Positions 42,342 through 51,065 of a stretch of DNA of 64,000 bases are shown one piece after another. The stretch lies in contig NZ_VITY01000005.1 in assembly GCF_007993935.1 (NCBI RefSeq), forward strand, positions 1 through 64,000, in the 5' to 3' direction. This stretch comes from Bradyrhizobium macuxiense (GTDB taxonomy: Bacteria; Pseudomonadota; Alphaproteobacteria; Rhizobiales; Xanthobacteraceae). The notes beneath the pieces are model-generated. The model had not been told where the DNA came from and did not search any database. It saw only the letters and a list, made by a program, of their open reading frames with translations. Numbering within the stretch: position 1 is the stretch's first letter; every line of letters starts with the position of its first letter. The translations under genes were made by a program, and so were the position numbers.

Positions 42342-43484
42342 CTACTGACTGGCGGCGGGCGACATGGTAAGTTCATCCCGCCCTACAGCCACGATCTTAT
42401 CAACCGAAAACCCGTTGAATCGCGCCATTTGCGTATAGGCGCCCACATTCTGGAATTCAATCCAATCGCCTTCGCTCATATCGCGTGGCAGTGAATACGA
42501 GAATCCAAGCCTGTCCATGCCGTCGCAAGTTGGGCCAAAGATGATAAAGTCCTGCCGCTCCTCAGTCTGGATCGGCCGTCCCCCACGCCAAGCGCGGGCG
42601 GGGAGCAGAAAATATTGTCGGGCAGGTGAGAGCCCGCTGTAGATGCCCGCGCCGCAGTAGAGCGCCCCGCCCTTTCTTAAGATCACGCGGCAAAACAAAG
42701 AGATGCTATCATGAACCAGTGCTCGCCCGGGCTCACACAAGAGTTCAACACGCTTTAGTGCATCCGTTTCGCGCACAAGTTCCGTGATGTCGGAGAGCAT
42801 GCTCAAGGGAGAGTGATAGGGGAAGTTCAGATAATGGCCGGGAAAGCCGCCACCAATATCGAGCGCTGTGGGCGCTGGAGAAACAGCTTCTATAATATCG
42901 ACGGCCGCCCGAATGCCATGCAGGTAGGGATCGACAACGATCGTTTGGGAACCTGGGTAAAAGGACAAGCCTGTGGTCCAGCGCGATTGCGCGTTGACGA
43001 GACCCAGCAGGCGGCTCGCTTCGGCGGGCGAGACACCAAACTTGCCGTTTAAGTCTAAGATGGCGCACGTCCCGCTACACTTGAACCGGACGTAGATTCG
43101 TATTTCCGGATCATGCGACGGCAGGACCTCGAGGAGCTTCCGCAGCTCGGATTCGCAATCGATGACATAGTCGCGAACCCCCAGATCCCGGAACGTCCGT
43201 TCGATATCGCGACGAGATTTCACGGGATTCATGAACCATGAACGGGCCCGGGGAATAGTGGAATGGACAAGGCGGGCTTCGGCCAGCGACGCCACGTCGA
43301 ATCCGGCCACTCCGGCGCGAGAGACTGCATGAAGAATTTTGGGCAACGGATTCGCCTTCACCGCATACAGCACGCGTCCTGAGAAATGCTCGGTGAATTC
43401 GCGCGTGACGGATGCAAGGCGCCCCTCATTGAGCGTATAGAAGGCATCAACTTCCGCCCTTTCCAATGACCTTACCAAGCTCAT
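42342..43484 (-). CDS. ornithine/lysine decarboxylase-like (PLP fold III)
   Basis: A 380-residue cytoplasmic enzyme of the eukaryotic-type ornithine decarboxylase family, which makes putrescine from ornithine for polyamine synthesis. The PLP lysine lies in YAVKANPLPKIL, the phosphate-binding glycines in LDIGGGFPGHY and in CEPGRALV, and the catalytic Cys-Asp pair in FGPTCDGMDRL. ATG at 43484 is selected because GAGAGGA lies about ten bases upstream and because it gives the usual length; the frame stays open to 43787 with unrelated sequence. The gene stands alone. Lysine or other diamino acids remain possible substrates. Confidence 0.86.
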   Translation of the reverse strand: MSLVRSLERAEVDAFYTLNEGRLASVTREFTEHFSGRVLYAVKANPLPKILHAVSRAGVAGFDVASLAEARLVHSTIPRARSWFMNPVKSRRDIERTFRDLGVRDYVIDCESELRKLLEVLPSHDPEIRIYVRFKCSGTCAILDLNGKFGVSPAEASRLLGLVNAQSRWTTGLSFYPGSQTIVVDPYLHGIRAAVDIIEAVSPAPTALDIGGGFPGHYLNFPYHSPLSMLSDITELVRETDALKRVELLCEPGRALVHDSISLFCRVILRKGGALYCGAGIYSGLSPARQYFLLPARAWRGGRPIQTEERQDFIIFGPTCDGMDRLGFSYSLPRDMSEGDWIEFQNVGAYTQMARFNGFSVDKIVAVGRDELTMSPAASQ

Positions 43485-43836
43485 ATTGCAGCATTCCTCT
43501 CGCACCGGCGCCGTGTTGTCGCCTGCTGCGAGAGCAATGACCATGCCAGCGCTCCTCACGCATTGAACCGCCTGATTACGATTTGAAATAGTTCGCCATG
43601 CGGCCCCGGCGCGCGATGTCTTGGATCTTACAACTTTTGTACACGGGAGTGAAAAGCCAGACAAAGATCGAGGGGCCGGCGCATCCGGATCGTGCATCAC
43701 GGCCTTAATCCCTCGTTGAAATTCGCTCTGGCCTAAGACAAGGACCAGGCTATGAACCGGGGCAGCGGCCGTCAGTTTGAAGGCCAACTAGACCAGGGCC
43801 GGACTCAATTTACCCACCAAGTGAGGGCGGCTGCCG
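43485..43836. other. gap, nothing recognised
   Basis: Upstream region of the decarboxylase. The minus-strand frame is open across most of it but has no second start signal. No repeats or terminator were identified. The left breakpoint of the truncated AIPR gene must lie near its right end. Confidence 0.35.
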
Positions 43837-44799
43837 GTGGGGAGCGCCGAATGGATACCACAAGAATGTGCCTCTGACGCAGGCTTCTTGATCGGAGCCT
43901 CCAAGATCACCTTGGAGGACGACAAGAAGACAGCGACCTTGCGACACGCGTCGGTCAACAACGGCGCGCAGACGCAGGGCGAAATCCAGCTCTATTTCGA
44001 TGAGTGCGAAAAGAATGGTGTCACCCCTGATAACTTCGCGGTGCGCTGCGAGTTGTCGATCGAGCCCGAGGCATCGACGCGGACTAACATCGCGGTCGCA
44101 CGCAACACCGCCACGAAGATCGAGGCGATCTCGATTGCGGGCAAGCATGGCTACTTCGATGATTTGAACGTGACGTTCAAGCAGGAGCACCCGTGGAATG
44201 AGCTTGCGCAATCCGAGACCGATGTCGAAGACCATTACGTCGACACCCGGCTCTTGCTGCAAATCTTGTGGGCGATGATGCCGGAGGAACTGGCGCCCGA
44301 TCACCGCCGGACCATCGAGGCGCGGATGCGGGCGTATAAGAACGCGGCCTACTGCCTGCAAGACTATGTTGAGATCCACGATAGCTCCGGGACGAATAAG
44401 GAAGACGCCGCGCGCTACAAGTACTTCACTGACATGGCCGGAACAGCGTGGACCGAGTACCAGCGCTGGAAGAAGTTGGACAAGTGGAATGATAAACATC
44501 TCCTCGAGCGCCTGCGCCAAGCCATTCGCGGCGAGGACGGCACCATCAAGGAGGTGTCAGACGGCATCGTTTTCCCGATCCTCTCTGCGCTCTCGCGGTT
44601 CGTGAAGCTGAAGAAGGGGAAGTGGCAGCTGATCTATCCGAAGGTCTTTCAGGACGAAGACATGCTGATCGCCGCGCGCCGTCCGCTTTCCCAATGTAGC
44701 GGACGTCCCATGCTCATGGGCCGGTCCGGCGCGGCCTGTGAGGCCCTGATCCTCCTGACCGAGATGGCGGAACGCTACTCAGAGCAGTACCAGGCGTAG
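43837..44799 (+). pseudogene. AIPR family protein, N-terminally truncated
   Basis: A 320-residue frame that resembles the second half of AIPR (abortive infection phage resistance) proteins: RHASVNNGAQTQGEIQLYF with the NGAQT motif, TRTNIAVARNTATKIEAIS, then AYKNAAYCLQDYVEIHDS and a helical C-terminus. Whole AIPR proteins usually have some 200 more residues before NGAQT. Here the frame is closed by TGA at 43822, and the first in-frame start is a GTG at 43837 without a strong ribosome site. It is probably a remnant, though expression of a shortened protein cannot be excluded. A strong terminator follows directly, so the 3' end is intact. Confidence 0.62.
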
Positions 44800-44817
44800 C
44801 AGCATCGAACGCCCCGA

Positions 44818-44847
44818 CCCCCGCGCACTATTAGCGCGGGGGCTTTT
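44818..44847 (+). terminator. rho-independent terminator
   Basis: CCCCCGCGC (44818-44826), loop ACTATTA, GCGCGGGGG (44834-44842), then CTTTTC. A perfect 9-bp GC stem and a short T run, 18 bases after the AIPR stop codon. Confidence 0.88.
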
Positions 44848-44870
44848 CGTTGCAATTTTTTGAGAGGAAC

Positions 44871-44916
44871 GCCCGCCGCCGTTTTCTGAAAATGATCAGA
44901 CAATCTGGCGGCGGGC
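44871..44916. repeat. second GC hairpin
   Basis: GCCCGCCGCC (44871-44880) is inverted as GGCGGCGGGC (44907-44916) with a 26-base loop. It may be a reserve terminator or an extragenic palindrome. Confidence 0.6.
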
Positions 44917-45082
44917 CGTCGTCATTATTCGGTTTCCACGAACGAAGCTTCATATTGGAAGACGCGAGCATCCTTGTGGGCCCAATCGGGTACTCCGCTT
45001 AAAGCGAGAGCGTCTTTTTGATATTCTGCAAGCATGGACACGAGCCGATCCCTTCACAGAGAACGTGAACCTCGCCTATGCG

Positions 45083-45322
45083 ATGAAGATTATCGGACCG
45101 TGTGCCTTGGCAATTGCGGCATACCTCGCCACGGCATCAGATGCATCGGCTGCCTGCGTTGGTCCGACGAAGACCGCGACCGGTCCCACCGGCATAACGC
45201 TCACCGTATGTCTCGATGGCAAATACTCGACGTGCCTAAGAGATAGCCAAAGACTTGGTTGGAGCGCTCAGCAGGCACGAAGCTTTTGCGAGAAGAAACG
45301 AGCGGCTGGCGGCGTAAGGTAA
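45083..45322 (+). CDS. small exported cysteine-containing protein
   Basis: A 79-residue protein. Signal peptide MKIIGPCALAIAAYLATASD with cleavage near ASDASA-AC. The mature part of about 56 residues has four cysteines (ACVG, TVCLD, STCLR, SFCEK) that could form two disulfide bonds, and ends basic (CEKKRAAGGVR). No named family is recognised. ATG at 45083 is preferred for the signal peptide; a GTG at 45065 would add six residues. No clear ribosome site precedes either. Confidence 0.5.
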   Translation: MKIIGPCALAIAAYLATASDASAACVGPTKTATGPTGITLTVCLDGKYSTCLRDSQRLGWSAQQARSFCEKKRAAGGVR

Positions 45323-45582
45323 CCGGACGACCTTTTGCGTTCGCAAGTTCTGATGGTTTCGCCCTCTCGCAACCACTCAAATTTGCGAAGGAAGCAAGTC
45401 CTGGCCAACGCCAGTCCGTGATTTTGACTTGCTCAGTAACATTCGAGGCCTTGTTGAATCGCGACGAAAGCCGGCATTTTGCGGACATAGCGCCGCCCAG
45501 CTCAAGACGATTGGCGCTTGCTGGGGAAGGCGCCTCTGTGCAAGACAATTGGTCTCGGAAGCGCATTAACGGGAACCATTCT

Positions 45583-46026
45583 GTGACAGCCTCTCTCGAT
45601 GGCGAAATTCGCGACGGCCGCCATCATATGCAGGTCCGCGTTTATTTCGAAGATACCGACGCCGGCCAGATTGTCTATCACGCGAATTTTTTGCGCTTCA
45701 TGGAACGCGGCAGAACGAATTACTTGCGCCTGCTCGGAACCAATCAGCAAGCGCTGCTCGAGGGAGCGCAGAACGACGCGCCCGGCTTTGCCTTCGTTGT
45801 CCGTTCGATGACAATCGATTTTCTAAGACCGGCGGTCTTGGACGACCTGCTCGACGTCGTCACGGTCGCGCAAGAGGTGAGGGGCGCGTCGATCGCCTTG
45901 CTGCAGGAATGCAGGCGGGGAGACGATCTCCTAGTCACGGCGCGTGTACGCGTGGCGTTTATCTCAGGCGGAAAGGCGCAGCGCATACCGAAGTCGCTGA
46001 GGCTTGCTATGGAAGGGCCTGGATAA
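45583..46026 (+). CDS. YbgC-type acyl-CoA thioesterase
   Basis: A 147-residue hot-dog-fold (4HBT) enzyme that hydrolyses acyl-CoA thioesters. The catalytic Asp lies in YFEDTDAGQIVYHANFLRF, the YbgC signature; FMERGRTNYLRLLG and FVVRSMTIDFLRPAVLDD follow. In most proteobacteria ybgC adjoins tolQ; here it does not, so this is an additional copy. GTG at 45583 begins the usual SLDGEIRDG leader of rhizobial members and follows GGGAA; an ATG at 45628 is possible. A truncated second copy lies directly downstream. Confidence 0.85.
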   Translation: MTASLDGEIRDGRHHMQVRVYFEDTDAGQIVYHANFLRFMERGRTNYLRLLGTNQQALLEGAQNDAPGFAFVVRSMTIDFLRPAVLDDLLDVVTVAQEVRGASIALLQECRRGDDLLVTARVRVAFISGGKAQRIPKSLRLAMEGPG

Positions 46027-46112
46027 ATCGGCCCCTCGTTCATGCTGTGGTCTTCCAGCGACCCAATGAAATCAAGGCGTTAGAATTCTGTTGCGATATC
46101 GTCAAACCAGAG

Positions 46113-46481
46113 TTTTCCGGCATTGTCTACCACGCAAATTACCTGCGGTTCATGGAGCGCGGGCGCACCAATCATCTCCGTCTGATGGGCGCCGAGCAGA
46201 ACGCGCTGTTCGAGGAGGCGCAGGAGGAGACCGGCGGATTCGCCTTCGTCGTGCGCTCGATGACGCTCGACTTCCTCAAGCCCGCGCGGATGGACGACAT
46301 GCTCGACGTCGTGACCTGGCCGATCGCGGTGAAGGGCGCCTCCATCATGCTGGCGCAGGAGGTCAAACGCGGCGATGACGTGCTTGTGAAGGCGCAGGTG
46401 CGCGTTGCGTTCGTCAGCCAGGGCAGGGCACAGCCGATTCCGAAGTCCATACGCGCATTGATGAAGGCCGATTTGGCCTAA
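46113..46481 (+). pseudogene. second YbgC copy lacking its N-terminus
   Basis: Similarity to YbgC begins abruptly at FSGIVYHANYLRF and continues to the normal end (QGRAQPIPKSIRAL). The first strand and the catalytic Asp (expected EDTD before FSG) are replaced by unrelated sequence reading KPE. No ribosome site or plausible start precedes it. Protein and DNA differ clearly from the upstream copy, so it is not a simple tandem duplication; it looks like the end of another ybgC joined here by recombination. Deacylase activity is unlikely. Confidence 0.75.
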
Positions 46482-46561
46482 CTATCGGCCGATAGCGAAC
46501 GCCCCATAGACTCTCTGTCGCGTGGCGATAGATTTGCGGTGCTAACAACGAGGGATCGCCG

Positions 46562-47029
46562 ATGTCACGCCCGCCGCTGCCACCTTTCACCCGCGAGACC
46601 GCCGCGCAGAAGGCGCGCATGGCGGAGGACGCCTGGAATTCGCGCGACCCCGTTCGGGTTGCCGGCGCCTACACCGAGGACAGCCGCTGGCGCAATCGCT
46701 CCGAGCTGTTTCAGGGCCGCGAGGCGATCGTGGCCTTCCTGACCCGCAAATGGGAGAAGGAGCAGGAGTATCGCCTGATCAAGGATCTCTGGGCGTTCGA
46801 CGGCAACCGCATCGCGGTGCGCTTCCAGTACGAATGGCATGATGCGAGCGGCAACTGGTTTCGCTCCTACGGCAACGAGCAGTGGGAGTTCGACGAACAC
46901 GGCCTGATGCGCCGCCGCGAGGCCTCGATCAACGACATCGCGATCTCCGAGAAGGATCGGCGCTTCCACTGGCCGGCTCCCGGCCCGCGTCCTGCCGATG
47001 TGCCGGGGTTGGGGCAGGAGCCGTTCTGA
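46562..47029 (+). CDS. DUF1348 / NTF2-like protein
   Basis: A 155-residue cystatin-like (SnoaL/NTF2) fold protein of the DUF1348 group: [73 protein letters not shown] and a [13 protein letters not shown] end. Residues line a small cavity; the function of the family is not established, with a detoxification or binding role assumed. ATG at 46562 is the natural start of the family. It stands alone; a palindromic repeat follows. Confidence 0.85.
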   Translation: MSRPPLPPFTRETAAQKARMAEDAWNSRDPVRVAGAYTEDSRWRNRSELFQGREAIVAFLTRKWEKEQEYRLIKDLWAFDGNRIAVRFQYEWHDASGNWFRSYGNEQWEFDEHGLMRRREASINDIAISEKDRRFHWPAPGPRPADVPGLGQEPF

Positions 47030-47039
47030 TCGGCTCTTC

Positions 47040-47160
47040 GTAGCCTGGATGGAGCGGAGCGAAATCCGGCGGTCCTCCCGCGGAGAGATCTATTCCCGGA
47101 TTGCGCGGAGCCGGTCATCGGGCGCGCGTTCGCGCGACCCGTTGGCTCCATCCGGGCTAC
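47040..47160. repeat. extragenic palindromic repeat, GTAGCC...GGCTAC family
   Basis: Starts GTAGCCTGGATGGAGCGGAG and ends GGCTCCATCCGGGCTAC, an imperfect inverted repeat. A second member is at 51066-51150. Confidence 0.8.
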
Positions 47161-47257
47161 GGTCAACCGCACCTGCCCGTTGAAAACGTTTGCGAGTCTC
47201 GATGAGGGCTGGTCTATGCTGATCGGCGTTGCAACACCGCGTCTGCCGGACCATTAC

Positions 47258-47740
47258 ATGACAATTGAACGTTCCAAAGCCTTTGCGCTCGCAAGCTTCT
47301 TCCTAGCGGCAGCGCTTGGCGCCGTTCCTATCAGCCGAAGCGCGGCGAAAGACAAGATGCGCGGGCCGGATACGTGGGGGCCGATGTTCAGATATCAAGT
47401 CGAGAGGTGTTGGAAGAAGCCTGCACGCGTCGGAGGCGGTGCGGAAAATGTGAAGGTTGAGATCACGGTCGACTTGACGCGAGAGGGTAAGCTGGATGGG
47501 CAACCTGTGGTGCTGCCAGGGAGCAAGCCGGTCACGTCAGACTATGCTCAGGCCTATCAAAAGAGTGCACTGCGAGCGATCATTGAATGCCAGCCCTACA
47601 CTTTGCCGGCGGAATACTACGATCAATGGAAGCAATTCCAGCCGGTGTTCATGGAGTTTCCGACCCCTCCGACAGGGAAGGGAGAGTCTGCGGACGAGCT
47701 CTCCAACACCCGCAAGCTTTCGATCTGCCGCGGATGTTGA
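47258..47740 (+). CDS. exported protein with TolA C-terminal-like domain
   Basis: A 160-residue protein. Residues about 8-27 (FALASFFLAAALGAVP) form a signal peptide or membrane anchor. Residues about 45-135 resemble the TolA/TonB C-terminal fold: FRYQVERCWKKP, VKVEITVDLTREGKLDGQ, then YQKSALRAIIECQPYTLPAE and DQWKQFQPVF. The two cysteines in ERCW and ECQP match the disulfide of TolA domain III. TolA links the inner membrane to Pal and the outer membrane; this short form lacks the long helical arm, so a periplasmic binding role is likelier. ATG at 47258 is chosen for the signal peptide. Confidence 0.7.
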   Translation: MTIERSKAFALASFFLAAALGAVPISRSAAKDKMRGPDTWGPMFRYQVERCWKKPARVGGGAENVKVEITVDLTREGKLDGQPVVLPGSKPVTSDYAQAYQKSALRAIIECQPYTLPAEYYDQWKQFQPVFMEFPTPPTGKGESADELSNTRKLSICRGC

Positions 47741-47772
47741 CGTGACAACAAGCAGCGCTTTTGCGGAAGCGG

Positions 47773-47810
47773 CCCCTCACCCCAACCCTCTCCCCGAACG
47801 GGGAGAGGGA
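47773..47810. repeat. hairpin repeat between convergent genes
   Basis: CCCTCTCCCC-GAAC-GGGGAGAGGG is a perfect 10-bp stem, preceded by CCCCTCACCCCAA. It is related to the elements at 54342 and 54508. It could end transcription from both sides, but there is no T run. Confidence 0.75.
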
Positions 47811-47822
47811 GCGGAGAGAGCC

Positions 47823-48467
47823 TTACGCCGCCGCCTTGTGCCGCGCGATCTCGGCCTTGTAGAGCTCGAACTCTTCCGCCACCGCCTTCGCGATCGACGG
47901 CCGGGCGCGCAGCCGCTCATAATAGGCCTTCAGCGCCGGCCATTTCGAAAGTTCGATCGGCGGCGTCGCCATGGTCCAGTTGATCACGGTGACGAGATAG
48001 GCGTCGGCGACGCTGAAATGGTCGAGCAGGTACTCGCGGCCCTTCAGATGATCCTCGACATAGTCGAGCCGCGACACGTATTTCTCCAGCGCATAGGTCT
48101 TGGCTTCCGGCGGCGCCTTCTTGTCGAGCAGCGGCAGAAACAGGCCCTTGTGCAGCTCGGTGCCGATGAAGCACAGCCACTGATGCAGCTTTGAACGCTC
48201 GGCGTTCGACGCGGTGCCGATGCCGGCCCGGGGGAACTGGTCGGCGACATATTGCAGGATCGCGGCGTTCTCGGTCAGCACCACGCCGTCGTCGGTGCGC
48301 AGCGTCGGCACCAGCCCGAGCGGATTGACCTTGTTGAAGTCGGTACCGTCGTTGCGCACCTGCTTGGTCTTCGGATCGACCTCGAGAAAGTTGGCCGGCT
48401 GGCCGGCTTCATAGAGCGCGACGCGGGTCGCCATCGAGCAGGCGAGCGGCGAGAAATAAAGGTCCAT
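47823..48467 (-). CDS. glutathione S-transferase
   Basis: A 214-residue GST. The N-terminal thioredoxin fold begins MDLYFSPLACSMATRVAL; the Ser/Cys pair in PLACSM is typical of beta-class bacterial GSTs, and NPLGLVPTL and LTENAAILQYVADQ bind glutathione. The helical C-terminal domain contains FSVADAYLVTVINW. These enzymes conjugate or reduce electrophiles. It is divergent from a TetR gene, with an intergenic inverted repeat, so regulation by that TetR protein is likely. Confidence 0.9.
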   Translation of the reverse strand: MDLYFSPLACSMATRVALYEAGQPANFLEVDPKTKQVRNDGTDFNKVNPLGLVPTLRTDDGVVLTENAAILQYVADQFPRAGIGTASNAERSKLHQWLCFIGTELHKGLFLPLLDKKAPPEAKTYALEKYVSRLDYVEDHLKGREYLLDHFSVADAYLVTVINWTMATPPIELSKWPALKAYYERLRARPSIAKAVAEEFELYKAEIARHKAAA

Positions 48468-48489
48468 GGGTGCCTCCAGTGTCAGGCGC

Positions 48490-48502
48490 GGGGGGGGGGG
48501 GG
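48490..48502. repeat. 13-base poly-G tract in divergent promoter
   Basis: An uninterrupted G run, about 25 bases upstream of the GST start and 66 bases before the TetR start. Such runs change length easily in replication and in sequencing. Confidence 0.9.
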
Positions 48503-48516
48503 CCGGCCGTTGTTGA

Positions 48517-48579
48517 TTTTTGTACTGTCTTGGATAATATTAGCTGCGTCAAGGAATTTAATGCGAAATGGTACAAAAA
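48517..48579. promoter_or_regulatory. inverted GTAC half-sites, possible TetR operator
   Basis: TTTTTGTAC (48517-48525) is repeated in reverse as GTACAAAAA (48571-48579), the latter overlapping the first codons of the TetR gene. The spacing of 45 bases suggests two binding sites rather than one. Autoregulation by the TetR protein is inferred. Confidence 0.45.
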
Positions 48580-49227
48580 AGTAAGAAGCCGCCATCTGCT
48601 GCCAAAATCGCAGCGCCCGTTGCACCGAAGCGCCGCGGGCGGCCGCGCGCCTATGAGCCCGATGTCGCGCTCGGCAAGGCGCTCGATCTGTTCCGCCGCG
48701 ACGGCTTTGCCGCGACCTCGCTCGATGATCTGAGCGCGGCGACCGGCATGAACCGGCCGAGCCTCTATGGCGCGTTCGGCGACAAGCGCGAGCTCTACAT
48801 CAAGAGCTACCAGCGCTATCGCGATGACGCGCGCGCCGCGATGGTCGACATCTTCCGCGCCGATGCGCCGCTGCGCGAGCGGCTGGAGCGCATCTATCGC
48901 ATCGCGCTCGACATCTATCTTTCCGGCGAGTCCGGCCCGCGCGGCTGCTTCACGGTGATGACCGCGGCGTCGGAGGCGGTGTCCGATCCTGACATCCGCA
49001 ACATGGTGGTGGAGGGGCTGACCGAGCTCGACAAGGCGTTCGGCATCTGCTTCCGCCATGCCAAGGAGCGGGGAGAGCTGCCTGAGGGCGCCGATCCGGC
49101 GTCGCTGGCGCATCTTGCCTCCGCCACCATCCACACGATTGCGATCCGTGCCCGGGCGCGGGTGCCGCGCCGAGACCTCGAGGCGATCGTGAAGGGCGCC
49201 ATCGACGTGATGTGCCGGGCCAAATAG
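48568..49227 (+). CDS. TetR/AcrR family regulator
   Basis: A 219-residue repressor-type protein. After a basic, disordered leader (SKKPPSAAKIAAPVAPKRRG), residues about 30-80 form the TetR helix-turn-helix (ALDLFRRDGFAATSLDDLSA, GMNRPSLYGAFGDKREL). The ligand-binding domain includes GPRGCFTVMTAASEAVSDPD, common in rhizobial members that respond to electrophiles or organic compounds. ATG at 48568 lies within the proposed operator. It is divergent from GST and followed 88 bases later by a DHFR-like gene, so all three may form one detoxification unit. Confidence 0.9.
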   Translation: MVQKSKKPPSAAKIAAPVAPKRRGRPRAYEPDVALGKALDLFRRDGFAATSLDDLSAATGMNRPSLYGAFGDKRELYIKSYQRYRDDARAAMVDIFRADAPLRERLERIYRIALDIYLSGESGPRGCFTVMTAASEAVSDPDIRNMVVEGLTELDKAFGICFRHAKERGELPEGADPASLAHLASATIHTIAIRARARVPRRDLEAIVKGAIDVMCRAK

Positions 49228-49315
49228 AAGCGGCAAAATTCTTCAGCCGCAAATGTCGGGCGCTGGTTTTCCTGCCCGTCCTCCGTAAGGTCTCCCCTCA
49301 AGGAAGTGAAATCTC

Positions 49316-49963
49316 ATGGGAAAAGTCAGGACTTCAGCATTCTCGGTCTCAATCGACGGATTTGGCGCGGCGCCGCGTCAGAGCCTCGAAAATCCATTTG
49401 GCGAAGGCGGCATGGTGCTGCCCGGCTGGTTCCTCCAGACGCGGACGTTCCGCCAGACCTTCGGCCAGGACGGCGGCAGCACCGGGCTCGATGACGAGAT
49501 CGCGCGCAAGTCGATGGAAAATATCGGCGCCTGGATTCTCGGGCGCAACATGTTCGGCCCGATCCGCGGGCCATGGCCGGACGAGTCCTGGAAAGGCTGG
49601 TGGGGTCCCAATCCGCCGTATCACACGCCGACCTATGTGCTGACCCATCACGCCCGGCCGGACATCGAAATGGAAGGCGGCACCACGTTCCATTTCGTGA
49701 CCGATGGCATTCACGCCGCGCTCGAGCGCGCGCGTGCTGTTGCCGGGGACAAGGACATCCGGATCGGCGGCGGCGTGTCGCTGGTGCGTCAATTCCTGCA
49801 GGCGCGCTTGCTCGACGAGGTGCAGCTGGCGTTTTCGCCGGTGCTGCTCGGCGCCGGCGAGAATCTGTTCGCCGGCATCGATCTGCCCGCGCTCGGTTAC
49901 GCCGTTGTCTCACACGTCGCGAGCCCGAACGCCACGCACGTCACCTTCGCGCGCAAATCGTAG
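49316..49963 (+). CDS. dihydrofolate reductase family (RibD C-terminal) protein
   Basis: A 215-residue NAD(P)H-dependent reductase-fold protein related to RibD C-terminal domains and YyaP/YwjB. Seen are SVSIDGFGA at the start, the NADPH-binding loops WILGRNMFGPIRGPW and DKDIRIGGGVSLVRQFL, and DEVQLAFSPVLLGAGENLF near the end. True dihydrofolate reduction is unlikely; family members are of unknown substrate. The gene follows the TetR gene on the same strand and has no other close partner. Confidence 0.87.
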   Translation: MGKVRTSAFSVSIDGFGAAPRQSLENPFGEGGMVLPGWFLQTRTFRQTFGQDGGSTGLDDEIARKSMENIGAWILGRNMFGPIRGPWPDESWKGWWGPNPPYHTPTYVLTHHARPDIEMEGGTTFHFVTDGIHAALERARAVAGDKDIRIGGGVSLVRQFLQARLLDEVQLAFSPVLLGAGENLFAGIDLPALGYAVVSHVASPNATHVTFARKS

Positions 49964-50060
49964 ACGTTCACGCCCGCGTCAGCGGCCAAAATCGGCCGTT
50001 GACGCGGGGGCCGTTCGGGCGTATTTAACCCAAAGGTTATTTAACCGATGAGCTAAGTAC

Positions 50061-50465
50061 ATGCCGCTCGATCCCCTCAGTTCGACCTTCGCGGCGCTGG
50101 CCGATCCGACCCGGCGCGCGATCCTGGCGCGGCTCGCGCTCGGCGAGACCTCGGTGATGGAGCTGGCAAAGCCGTTCGACATGAGCCTGCCGGCGATCTC
50201 CAAGCACCTGAAGGTGCTGGAGCATGCGGGCCTGATCTCGCGCGGGCGCGAGGCGCAGTGGCGGCCATGCCGCATCGCGCCCGCCTCGTTCAAACAGGTC
50301 GACGGCTGGCTCGGCAATTTCCGCCGCTTCTGGGACGAGAGCTTCAACCGCCTCGACGGCCTGCTCGAGGAGATGAAGGCGGAGGAGGCCGCGAAGGCCT
50401 CGCCGCGTAGTCAACGTAAAGTCAGAGTAACCAAGGAGAAGCAACGTGGACGCACGCGTGGATAA
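50061..50465 (+). CDS. ArsR family regulator
   Basis: A 134-residue winged-helix regulator: STFAALADPTRRAILARL, GETSVMELAKPFDMSLPAIS (recognition helix) and KHLKVLEHAGLISRGREAQW. It lacks metal-binding cysteines, as usual for the ArsR proteins that pair with AHSA1/SRPBCC genes. The C-terminal 20 residues are lysine/arginine-rich. The gene overlaps the SRPBCC gene by 20 bases, so they are co-expressed. Confidence 0.9.
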   Translation: MPLDPLSSTFAALADPTRRAILARLALGETSVMELAKPFDMSLPAISKHLKVLEHAGLISRGREAQWRPCRIAPASFKQVDGWLGNFRRFWDESFNRLDGLLEEMKAEEAAKASPRSQRKVRVTKEKQRGRTRG

Positions 50466-50937
50466 GACGCTGAGGATCACCACCCCGTCGGATTTCGAAT
50501 TTGCGATGACGCGCCAGTTCGACGCGCCGCGGCGCTTTGTGTTCGATGCGATGACCAAGCCGGAATATCTGGTGCGCTGGCTCGGCTGCGAGCAGCTCAC
50601 GATGCCGGTGTGCGAAGTCGACCTGCGGGTCGGCGGCGCCTATCGGTTCGTGTTCCGCTCGTCCGAAGGCATCGAGCATGAACTCATCGGCACCTATCGC
50701 GAGGTGGTGCGCCCGGAGCGGCTGGCATTCGGCGAGACGTTCTCGATGCCGGGCTTCACCAGCGACGAATATCTGGTCATCTCGACCTTCGTCGAGGAAG
50801 CCGGCACCACGACACTGACAACCACCATCCGCCATCCGACCAAGGAGGCGCGTGACGGCCATCTCAACTCCGGCATCGATAAGGGCGTCGCGCCCGCCTA
50901 CGATCGGCTCGCCGAGGTGGTTGCCGAGATGGGCTGA
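50446..50937 (+). CDS. SRPBCC/AHSA1 family protein
   Basis: A 163-residue hydrophobic-cavity protein of the Aha1-C/SRPBCC type: MTRQFDAPRRFVFDAMTKPE, LVRWLGCEQLTMPVCEVDLR, GGAYRFVFRS, TLTTTIRHPTKEARDG and a C-terminal helix. Family members bind lipids or small hydrophobic ligands. GTG at 50446 is preceded by AAGGAG at ideal spacing inside the ArsR gene, which decides the start. The ArsR/SRPBCC pair is a frequent conserved arrangement; the ligand is unknown. Confidence 0.9.
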   Translation: MDARVDKTLRITTPSDFEFAMTRQFDAPRRFVFDAMTKPEYLVRWLGCEQLTMPVCEVDLRVGGAYRFVFRSSEGIEHELIGTYREVVRPERLAFGETFSMPGFTSDEYLVISTFVEEAGTTTLTTTIRHPTKEARDGHLNSGIDKGVAPAYDRLAEVVAEMG

Positions 50938-50948
50938 GGCCTTCGCAT

Positions 50949-51034
50949 CGTCATTGCGAGCGAAGCGAAGCAATCCATCTGTCCGCGTTTGCGGTGGCAT
51001 GGATTGCTTCGTCGCTTCGCTCCTCGCAATGACG
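50949..51034. repeat. extragenic palindrome, CGTCATTGCGAG family
   Basis: Begins CGTCATTGCGAGCGAAGCG and ends CGCTCCTCGCAATGACG, with AAGCAATCCAT inverted as ATGGATTGCTTC inside. A complete stem-loop element of about 86 bases. Confidence 0.88.
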
Positions 51035-51065
51035 CTCGCATGTGATTCCAGCAGTCGCCGATTTC

